Source: Plantago ovata (Eukaryota > Streptophyta > Magnoliopsida > Lamiales > Plantaginaceae). Taken from it: a stretch of 64,000 nt of DNA. Positions within the stretch are counted from its first letter, which is position 1, and the number at the start of each line of letters is the position of its first letter. Under the pieces are notes generated by a model. That model searched no databases and was not told where the DNA came from. It saw nothing but the letters and a program-made list of their open reading frames with translations. The stretch is from positions 75,056,496 through 75,120,495 of the forward strand of contig CM051457.1 in the NCBI GenBank assembly GCA_028274465.1, written 5' to 3'. Shown here one piece after another: positions 55,636 to 64,000 of this stretch. The translations under genes were made by a program, and so were the position numbers.

Positions 55636-56669
55636 TGAGACCTAGTTTTTCACCCTGGGGATCATCGGTTCTGTTCGTAAAGAAGAAGGATGGTAGTATG
55701 AGGATGTGCATCGACTATCGAGGCCTGAACCAAGTCACTGTCAAGAACAAGTACCCCCTACCCCGTATTGAGGAACTCTTTGATCAATTGGAAGGTTCGA
55801 AGGTTTACTCGAAGCTTGATCTGCGACAAGGCTATTATCAAGTTAGGGTAAGGGAAGAAGACATACCTAAGACTGCCCTGAACTCGAGGTATGGTCATTA
55901 TGAGTTTGTAGTGATGCCGTTTGGCCTTACGAATGCCCCAGCTGTGTTCATGGATTTGATGCACCGAGTTTTTCAGCCGTATCTGGATCAGTTTGTTGTT
56001 GTTTTCATCGATGACATTCTCGTTTACTCGAAATCTGAAGAGGATCATGAGAAACATCTCCGAATTGTCTTGGAAACTCTTCAGAACAACAAGTTGTATG
56101 CCAAATTCAGCAAGTGTGAATTTTGGCTAGATAAAGTAGCCTTTTTAGGGCACATTATCTCTGGAGAAGGCTTGGAGGTCGACCCATCGAAGATTGAGTC
56201 GATAGTTAATTGGAAGAGACCTGAATCTGTCACTGAGGTGAGGAGTTTTCTCGGTTTGGCGGGTTACTATCGCCGTTTTGTGAAGGATTATTCGAAGATA
56301 GCTGGACCCTTGTCCTCTTTGACGGGGAAAAATCCTAAATTCGTATGGAGTGACAAGTGTGAGGAAAGCTTCGAAGAGCTGAAGAAGAAACTGACCACTG
56401 CCCTTATACTAGCTCTTCCCGAGGGGACCAATGACTTTGTGGTCTACACAGATGCTTCAAAGGAAGGTTTGGGTTTTGTACTGATGCAACGGGAAAAGGT
56501 GATCGCGTATGCTTCGAGAAAGTTGAAGCCATATGAAAGGAATTACCCAACCCATGATCTTGAGCTAGCTGCTATAGTCTTTGCTTTGGGAAAGTGGAGA
56601 CACTATCTTTATGGTCCTGAGTTCACCATCCTCACGGATCATAAGAGCTTGAAGTATGTGTTCACATAA
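55636..56669 (+). pseudogene. F1 pol: reverse transcriptase and RNase H, first part
   Basis: It continues the F1 frame cut at 28582. RT motifs are [59 protein letters not shown] and the catalytic [11 protein letters not shown]. The thumb ([15 protein letters not shown]) and RNase H ([47 protein letters not shown]) follow. A TAA at 56667-56669 interrupts RNase H right after KYVFT. F2 has the same stop at 63673, so the defect predates the tandem arrangement or was copied between the two. Confidence 0.88.
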
Positions 56670-57305
56670 AAGGAGTTGAACATGAGACAACGACGATGGA
56701 TGGAATTTCTGGGCGATTACACTTGTACCATTCGATACCATCCTGGTAAGGCCAATGTGGTTGCTGATGCCTTAAGTCGTAGGGTACACGTGTCAAATCT
56801 CGAAGTATCCAAATTGTCTTGTATGTTCGCCAATGTCACTTTGAGGTATGAACTGGCAGGTAAAATTCTTGAGGCTCAAGAGCATGATGAAGAGCTTCAA
56901 GATATCAAGGCACATATTACCGAACCTTGCAATGCGAAATTCTCTATTGATGAGAATGGAGCCCTAAGGTTTCAAGGTAGATTGTGTGTGCCTTCTGATG
57001 AAGAGCTTAGACGACTAATTTTGGAGGAAGCTCATAAGTCTAAGTATTCGATGCATCCTGGAGGAAACAAGATGTATGAGGATTTGAAGAAAGTTTACTG
57101 GTGGACCCATATGAAGCGAGATGTTGCACAGTTTGTGCAAAGTTGTTTGGTCTGCCAGCAAGTGAAGGCTGAGCACCAGAAACTGGGAGGTTTACTACAA
57201 CCACTCGAGATTCCACAGTGGAAATGGGAGATGATCACTATGGATTTTGTGACTGGTCTACCGGTAGCTAGGGGTGGTTTCGATAGTGTTTGTGTTGTTG
57301 ATTGA
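56670..57305 (+). pseudogene. F1 pol: end of RNase H, integrase zinc region and first catalytic Asp
   Basis: Open after the stop at 56667. RNase H ends at VVADALSRRV. The integrase His-His-Cys-Cys region is HKSKYSMHPGGNKMYEDLKK to CLVCQQVK. The first catalytic Asp is in MITMDFVTGLP. A loss of about four bases at 57300 creates a stop and shifts the frame. Confidence 0.87.
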
Positions 57306-58324
57306 CAAAATCGGCACACTTTCTGCCTTTAAAAACCACCTACACATCCGAGAAGTTAGCCGAAGTCTATCGCGATGAGATAATTAGGCTTCATGGCACT
57401 CCGGTGAGCATTGTATCTGATAGAGATCCGAAGTTTGTCTCGAGATTTTGGAAGCAAGTACACGAAGGCTTGGGTACTAAGTTGAATTTTAGTACCGCAG
57501 CACATCCGCAGACGGATGGTCAATCCGAAAGGACCATTCAAACTTTAGAGGATCTTCTGAGATTGTGTGTGCTGGATCACCAAGGAAGCTGGGCACAGCA
57601 TTTGCCATTGGTGGAGTATGCTTATAACAACAGTTATCAAGCATCGATTGGTATGGCACCGTTTGAGGCACTGTATGGTCGAAAGTGTAGATCACCGCTG
57701 TATTGGGATTTGGAGGACCGAATTTCTACACCGGTTGCTGGAGAGAGGACTCTCAATGAGATGATACAAGAAACCTTGGAAAAGGTTAGGCTTATCCGAG
57801 ACCGGTTGAGAACTGCTCAAAGTCGACAAAAGAGTTACGCCGATAATCGTAGGCGATATTTGGAGTTTGAAGTTGGTGATTTTGTCTTTCTCAAGCTATC
57901 TCCGAGAAAGGGAATTGTTCGTATGGGTCGTAGAGCTAAACTGAACCCTCGGTATGTAGGACCATACGAGATCATTGAGAGAGTTGGTATGGTAGCTTAT
58001 CGGTTGCAACTACCCACTACCATTACTGGGATTCACAATGTCTTTCATGTATCTCAACTGAAGAAGTACTATCCGGATCCGTCACACGTGATTCAACCCG
58101 AGGAAGTGACTATGGAGGAGGATTTGTCTTATGTGGAGCAACCGGTTCGTATTGTGGACCAGAAGGTGCAACAGCTCCGTAATAGGCAAATCAAGCAAGT
58201 AAAGGTTCTGTGGAGAAACCATCAGTATGAGGAGGCAACCTGGGAAAGCGAGGATGACATGCGCCGGCAGTATCTCGAGCTCTTCAACTTTTTAGGTGCG
58301 AATTTGGGGACCAAATTCTTTTAA
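57302..58324 (+). pseudogene. F1 pol: integrase core and chromodomain
   Basis: Catalytic Asp in VSDRDPKFVS and Glu in QTDGQSERTIQ, then the GPY/F module (YVGPYEIIERVGMVAYRL) and VFHVSQLKKYYPD. The last 55 residues form a chromodomain (IVDQKVQQLRNRQIKQVKV, WRNHQYEEATWESEDDMRR), which in this clade is thought to steer insertion to heterochromatin by binding modified histone H3. The aromatic positions of the fold look kept. The frame ends at TAA 58322-58324, just before the polypurine tract. Confidence 0.9.
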
Positions 58325-58335
58325 GGGGGGAAGAG
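58324..58335 (+). promoter_or_regulatory. Polypurine tract of F1
   Basis: AAGGGGGGAAGAG directly before the LTR start TGTAACACCCC. Confidence 0.85.
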
Positions 58336-60827
58336 TGTAACACCCCGTCTTTTTTTTATTATTTATTTATTATTTTATTATTTTATTATTTAATTTTAGT
58401 TAATTAATTATCAGAGTAAATTATTTATTCGATAATTAATTAATTAATTTCATGTATGCAAGTTCGTTTCATTACGTTTGGATCGATCTGGAAGCCTGGA
58501 CCGTTCTGACCTCTTTTTGGCCCATTATTGAGCCCAGTCAAAGGCCCATTGACCGGCCCATTAATGACTTAACCCTAACCCTAGTCAGTTTCATCCCATC
58601 CTCATTCTCAGTCGTAAAACACAAGAGAAGAAAGAAGAAAGAAAGAAAGAAAAGAAAGAAAGAAAGAAAAGAAAGAGAGAGAGAGAGAAGAGATCGTTGT
58701 TGCTGCTTCGTCTTCTCCGATAGCCGCCGCCGCCGCCGTGACCTCCGTCCGTTCCGGTCCGCCGCACTGATCCGTTCCATCAGACGCCGCGTCGCCGCCC
58801 CGTTGTCTTGCCGTTCGGATCGACCGATCGATCTGTTCTGTTTCCGGTTTCGCGCGCCGCCATCGTTGTTCGCCCGTCCGCCGCCGCCGGTCGTGATCGC
58901 GCCGCCAAGATCAATCGATCAGTTCTGTTCGCCGCCGACGTCTCGATCGATCTGTCCGATTCGATCCGTGTTGCCGTCCCGTTCAGCTGACCACACGCGC
59001 GCCGCCGCTTCGATCCATCGCGCCGCCATTCCCAATCCGTCCGATCTCCGATCCCGTTCCGTTTGAGTTCGCCGCCGATTCGAACTTCAGTCCGTTCGAA
59101 TTCGAATTCGATCGGTAAGTTTGTTCCTTTCGTTTCAGATTCAACTCGGTTACGAATTCGATTCGAATCTCGTTTTGATTTTCTTTTCTTTTTGATTCAT
59201 TCGATTGCAGATTGTTTCAACCCTCTATTTGGATTCGAAGGTAAATCTCGAATCCTTTACTGTTGCTTTCGATTCGAAATTCATATTCTGTTTCGGACGT
59301 TTTTGCCCCTGGACCATTTTACCCTTGTTTATTCTGACCGTGTTATTTTGATTCGAACTGAGAACCGGGACTTAGGATTGTTAGATTGTTGTTACTGTTG
59401 TTGGACTTTTGTTTTGACCTTGGTTTTCTGTTGACCTCGAGAAGGACTGTTTTGGACTTTAATGATATTGATTTGAACTTTGTGGACTGATTTGCGAAGT
59501 TTGAAAACCTAAAGGACCTTTTTGCAATTTACCTTTGACCGTAGTTGACTGACAGAGGACTTTTTCGTAAACCATTTTATTCTTTGAGGACTGATTTGTA
59601 TGTTTGGAAACTTCTGGTTTTGTTTGAACTTTCTGATTTTGAAAAGGGTTCTTTTACAATTTACCACTGAGGGTATTTTGGTAATTTTCAGAATCTGAAA
59701 ACCGAAAGAGTATTTCTGAAAATGTTTCGACTTAGTTTCTGTTTTTGTAAGTTAGTAATGACTTGACCTGCTAGCCTAGTTGGTTAGGTTCTTGCTTGAC
59801 TGACTTAGAGGTCCCGAGTTCGAACCCCTTCTTTACCATTCCTTTTTCAACCTTTTTCCTTCCGTCCGTTCGACTTCTAAAGTGTGTGTAGTACTTTCTC
59901 GTTAGGTTTTCCGTTGTTCGATAACCCGTAAGCTCATTACTCGTTGGAGATCTTTTGCTCACAAGTTAAGGTGAGTGTTCACCCCTAAACCTATTATTTG
60001 CGAAAAACTGGAAGGATATGTGACTACTTGTACCTACTATTACTTATACTGTTTTACTGTATGCTTCCGCGTAAAAGTTTTTAAGTCCTAAGTATGACTA
60101 TTTACTGTGTTGTTCTGTATCTGTTCTGTTTCTGTGTGACCGGTCAATTAGGTTGTAATTAGGTAGGCTTGGGTAATAGAGGACTATCGGGTTTGCTGGA
60201 TTATTGCCTAGTCTATTCCCTTTTAGGCGCGAGGCAGAAGTCGCCGAGGTCTATAAGGGTCGTAGGATCTGTTTCCCCAAAGTACACGGGGGTTTCTGTT
60301 TCTGTCCGGAGTTGTGCACCCTCTGGAGGGAGTTATAAGGGCATTCTGGGAGTAGGAGCAATAAGGCGGGCTGCACCAACGGTCTACAACTTATCTGTTC
60401 GGTTATTCTGTTATGTGTGATCTGTTCTGGTTGTTTGTTTTTATGAAAAGGATTTTGATTTCAAAACTTTTTACTTTCTGTTTTTAACTTAGAACCTCAC
60501 TGAGATCCTTTATCTCACACTCTCTTGTTTTCAAAATTCCTTCCTTCCAGATACTGCTGAGGATGTTCACGAATAGGATGCCAGCGACTGAGAGAAGGGT
60601 CTGGGGTGTCTTGGGATTTTATTTCAAAATAAGAAGATGAACTTTTTACTGTGTTCACTCGTTGTTTCATTTGAATTTTGAGTTATCGTTGGATATTTGC
60701 TTATTTCAGTTAGCGCTGAGCGCGTCAAAGATTATTTTGGCATTAATTGCCGACCGTTACTATTAAAGTTATTTTGGATTTTCTTTTTCAAGAAATTATT
60801 TTGTTTTCAAAAACCGGTACCGTTACA
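58336..60827 (+). repeat. LTR2 of F, shared by F1 and F2
   Basis: 2492 bp. It holds an AT-rich start, a GA-rich microsatellite (58623-58694), a CpG-rich stretch (58717-59065) ending in a donor-like CGGTAAGT (59113-59120), a tRNA-like A/B box pair (59772-59827), and the CCAGATACTGCTG end block shared with LTR1. No convincing gene: the 204-codon frame at 58452-59066 is an effect of stop-poor GC-rich sequence. Confidence 0.87.
59764..59965 (+). mobile_element. Possible tRNA-derived SINE in F LTR2
   Basis: TAGCCTAGTTGG (59772-59783) fits a pol III A box and GAGTTCGAACCCC (59816-59828) a B box, about 45 bases apart, with GAGGTCCC between as in many plant SINE heads. No A-tail or clear target duplication was found, so the ends are guesses. 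Confidence 0.4.
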
Positions 60828-60829
60828 GT

Positions 60830-60841
60830 TGGTATCAGAGC
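60830..60841 (+). promoter_or_regulatory. Primer-binding site of F2 (tRNA-iMet)
   Basis: TGGTATCAGAGC two bases after the end of LTR2, showing that LTR2 also serves as a 5' LTR. Confidence 0.9.
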
Positions 60842-61102
60842 TTGAGTTCAAAGTCGAGCTTGCTAGGATAGGATCTTTTGACCTTTGGGGTGTGTGTGAG
60901 GGTCCGAGTCGCTGGTTAGGTCTTATAATTTCTGTTACTTTTCTGATTCGAGTCTTGCATACTAACCTTGAACCGTTTCTTCAATTTCTCTGTTCTGATT
61001 CTGACGACCTCTGATCCATTCTGAAACTGTTGACATTCCGCGGTTGTTTTGATTTTAACATAGTTATTAACTAGTTAAATACGCGTGTGCTTACAGATAG
61101 GT
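60842..61102 (+). other. F2 untranslated leader
   Basis: Matches the F1 leader. No gene is seen. Confidence 0.6.
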
Positions 61103-61348
61103 ATGAGTTCTGAAATGAAGGTCATTCGTTACTGCCTAGTCGAAGGAGAGTTTAACTCGTATACCTTCGTTCCTATTGTTGGCGTTTACCCTGGATTCGT
61201 GATGGACAGGGTCGTTCGTGAACGAGATCACTACTGGCCGGAGAACTTTAAGCTTCGAGATGAAATAACAACGAAGGAAGCGGAAATCGGATTCCTTAAG
61301 GGAACATGGATGTTGCCGACTATGACTCGGAATTTACCCGACTACTGA
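61103..61348 (+). pseudogene. F2 ORF0 fragment joined to gag
   Basis: The first 66 codons of ORF0 (MSSEMKVIRY, without the TGA of F1) run to GFLK, after which about 1125 bases present in F1 (26113-27237) are missing and gag sequence follows out of frame, giving a stop at 61346-61348. The basic and acidic parts of ORF0, the spacer and the N-terminal half of gag are lost. Confidence 0.7.
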
Positions 61349-62613
61349 AGTATGTGCCGCATTTCCAGGACGATGAACGAGAGAAGGTTCGTCACTTTGT
61401 GAAGGGTCTGAACTCTGAGATCCGATACAGTTTGTTTGGGACCAACATGCCTACCTATCTCAAGGCTGTCGAACTCGCCTACGAGGTAGAAAGTGGTCTC
61501 AAGGAGATCAAGATGGCTGATAAGCCATACTCTAGCAAGAGGAACTACTCTAGTAATTCTGGGAGCCATGGAGGAGGAAGCCAATCTGGATACAAGAGGG
61601 AGAGTCGAGGTGGATACCAATCTGGATATCAAGCACCACCGGCGAAGTATTCCCGTACTCAGCATGACAACCGTTCCCGCAACACCACTGGAGGGTCTGG
61701 GCAGTCGTCCCAGGCAAGGAAGAACTGCAACTACTATGGAGGAGTCAACCACGATGAGCACAACTGCTGGAAAAGACAAGGCTTATGTTTGGCTTGTGGG
61801 AGCAAGGATCACAAGATCAGCCACTGTCCGAACCGTCATGCCATTGTCAAAGGAGGAAGACCAGTTGACTATGCTCCGAGAAATGATGGAAAGGGTACTA
61901 TGGCAAAGCCCCGAGTTTTCAGCATAGGTGGTCATGAAGTTCCTGACACCGCGAATGTGGTTGAAGGTACGCTACTGATCGCTCAAACTTCTTCTAAAGC
62001 TTTATTTGATCCTGGTGCTACGCATTCATTTATTGCTGATGTATTTGCTGAGTCACCCGTTTTACCATACAAAGTTTTACCCCACGCTTTAGAAGTATGT
62101 ACGCCTTTGGGAGCTAGTTTAATCACTAAGAAGTTCGTCGAGCGATGCGTGATTTCCATCCTAGGAAGAACTTTCCCTGCTGACCTTATATTTCTACCTC
62201 TATCAACCTACGATGTTATTCTGGGTATGGATTGGCTGTGCGAGCACTACGCACAACTGGATTGTCGAACCAAGGCTATATCCCTGGGAAAACCTGGAGA
62301 GGAGAAAGTCGTGTGGAAAGGAGATAAGAGAAAGGATGAGAAGTTTCTACTGTCTGCCATGGAAGCTAGGAGGCTGTACGTGAAGGGTGCTACCTGCTTT
62401 TTGGCGTATCTGATCAATAAACCCAAAGATCAGCCAAAAATCGAGGAAGTTAGGGTGGTTAAGGAGTTCAAGGGTGTTTTCCCTGAGAAGCTGGATTCCG
62501 TGCCCCCTGAACGAGAAGTGGAGTTTAGTATTGATTTGGTACCTGGCACCGCACCCATTTCGAAGTCACCTTATAGGATGGCACCTGCTGAGCTTAAGGA
62601 GCTTAAGACTTAA
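61306..62613 (+). pseudogene. F2 gag C-terminal half and protease
   Basis: 435 open codons: the capsid end (YDSEFTRLLKYVPHFQDDER), a Ser/Gly/Tyr-rich basic stretch, a knuckle-like CNYYGGVNHDEHNC and the zinc knuckle CLACGSKDHKISHC. The protease active site reads FDPGATHSFI where F1 has FDSGATH, a change likely to disable it. The protease continues through VILGMDWL. The frame stops at TAA 62611-62613 (a CAA in F1), and a second stop (TAG at 62663) precedes RT. Confidence 0.85.
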
Positions 62614-64000
62614 CTGCAAGATCTGGTGGATAGCGTTTTTGTGAGACCTAGTTCTTCACCCTAGGGATCACCGTTTCTGTTCGTAAAGAAGAAGGATGGT
62701 AGTATGAGGATGTGCATCGACTATCGAGGCCTGAACCAAGTCACTGTCAAGAACAAGTACCCCCTACCCCGTATTGAGGAACTCTTTGATCAATTGGAAG
62801 GTTCGAAGGTTTACTCGAAGCTTGATCTGCGACAAGGCTATTATCAAGTTAGGGTAAGGGAAGAAGACATACCTAAGACTGCCCTGAACTCGAGGTATGG
62901 TCATTATGAGTTTGTAGTGATGCCGTTTGGCCTTACGAATGCCCCAGCTGTGTTCATGGATTTGATGGACCGAGTTTTTCAACCGTATCTGGATCAGTTT
63001 GTTGTTGTTTTCATCGATGACATTCTCGTTTACTCGAAATCCGAAGAGGGTCATGAGAAACATCTCCGAATTGTCTTGGAAACTCTTCAGAACAACAAGT
63101 TGTATGCCAAATTCAGCAAGTGTGAATTTTGGCTAGATAAAGTAGCCTTTTTAGGGCACATTATCTCTGGAGAAGGCTTGGAGGTCGACCCATCGAAGAT
63201 TGAGTCGATAGTTAATTGGAAGAGACCTGAATCTGTCACTGAGGTGAGGAGTTTTCTCAGTTTGGCGGGTTACTATCGCCGTTTTGTGAAGGATTATTCG
63301 AAGATAGCTGGACCCTTGTCCTCTTTGACGGGGAAAAATCCTAAATTCGTATGGAGTGACAAGTGTGAGGAAAGCTTCGAAGAGCTGAAGAAGAAACTGA
63401 CCACTGCCCCTATACTAGCTCTTCCCGAGGGGACCAATGACTTTGTGGTCTACACAGATGCTTCAAAGGAAGGTTTGGGTTTTGTACTGATGCAACGGGA
63501 AAAGGTGATCGCGTATGCTTCGAGAAAGTTGAAGCCATATGAAAGGAATTACCCAACCCATGATCTTGAGCTAGCTGCTATAGTCTTTGCTTTGGGAAAG
63601 TGGAGACACTATCTTTATGGTCCTGAGTTCACCATCCTCACGGATCATAAGAGCTTGAAGTATGTGTTCACATAAAAGGAGTTGAACATGAGACAACGAC
63701 AATGGATGGAATTTCTGGGCGATTACACTTGTACCATTCGATACCATCCTGGTAAGGCCAATGTGGTTGCTGATGCCTTAAGTCGTAGGGTACACGTGTC
63801 AAATCTCGAAGTATCCAAATTGTCTTGTATGTTCGCCAATGTCACTTTGAGGTATGAACTGGCAGGTAAAATTCTTGAGGCTCAAGAGCATGATGAAGAG
63901 CTTCAAGATATCAAGGCACATATTACCGAACCTCGCAATGCGAAATTCTCTATTGATGAGAATGGAGCCCTAAGGTTTCAAGGTAGATTGTGTGTGCCTT
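62614..64000 (+). pseudogene. F2 pol: reverse transcriptase, RNase H and integrase start (runs off window)
   Basis: About 99% like F1 by eye. RT is at 62680-63400 with [11 protein letters not shown], followed by RNase H with [11 protein letters not shown]. It shares the TAA after KYVFT (63673-63675). The frame reopens at 63676 and reaches the integrase N-terminal part, cut by the window end. Confidence 0.87.

Larger units (their letters stand above)
24971..64000 (+). mobile_element. Element F: tandem Tekay/Del-type chromovirus (F1 and F2 share an LTR)
   Basis: The order is LTR1 (24971-25636), F1 internal part (split by E), LTR2 (58336-60827), F2 internal part running off the window. LTRs start TGTAACACCCC and end CGTTACA, primer sites match tRNA-iMet, and pol order is PR-RT-RH-IN with a chromodomain. 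It was inserted into D gag. The right end is not in the window. Confidence 0.87.

Noticed and set aside
58452..59066. 204-codon frame in F LTR2, Arg/Ser/Pro-rich
   Set aside because: It overlaps LTR termini features, a GA microsatellite and CCG-rich sequence; stop-poor composition explains it and LTR1 lacks most of it.

Overview
The window is plant heterochromatin, almost certainly from a flowering plant. I see no host gene. Nearly every base belongs to a nest of LTR retrotransposons. The evidence is plant Ty3/gypsy Athila-type elements with a tRNA-Asp primer site, a Tekay/Del-type chromovirus with a C-terminal chromodomain, a Sire-type Ty1/copia element with a third ORF, and a TRIM. The species cannot be named from the sequence.

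Nesting was read from 5-bp target duplications and broken reading frames. C (oldest, a minus-strand gag fragment, 17408-18334) was hit by A (plus-strand Athila with pol, 1-8984 plus 16948-17407) and by D (minus, from 18335). B (minus, 8985-16942, duplication ATCAG) sits in the 3' LTR of A. A dimeric TRIM (11296-12863, duplication ATCCT) sits in B. D is split by a tandem Tekay chromovirus F (24971 to beyond 64000). F1 is split by E (plus, 28583-55635, duplication TGAGA). E is split by the Sire-like G (minus, 35678-52947, duplication CCAAG).

The most interesting content is a group of polymerase-less Athila relatives (D and E). They carry gag-protease, then a conserved covarying hairpin, then an untranslated leader with a probable intron, then an ORF of about 436-439 codons of the 'putative plant transposon protein' kind, and a conserved non-coding 3' domain that the pol-bearing element A also has. 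GCG-N3-CGC interrupted palindromes sit in the LTRs beside the TATA box or at the same offset. They are repeated upstream of that second ORF, as if an internal promoter had been copied from the LTR. Element B keeps gag-protease and the 3' domain only. A plausible reading is that D, E and B move in trans using the polymerase of A-like elements.

The Sire-like element G has a parallel design. Its very long ORF3 has its own TATA-like box, follows an array of covarying hairpins, and contains three short in-frame GT-AG segments that look like introns.

Two 100-N gaps (3182-3281 and 43756-43855) are each flanked by duplicated sequence that differs mostly by small indels. Both look like unmerged overlapping contig ends, so 1-3181 and 43856-45845 are probably second readings of 5439-8624 and 41757-43755. 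Frameshifts near these gaps are likely sequencing errors. Coordinates of element edges come from reading repeats by eye and may be off by a few bases.
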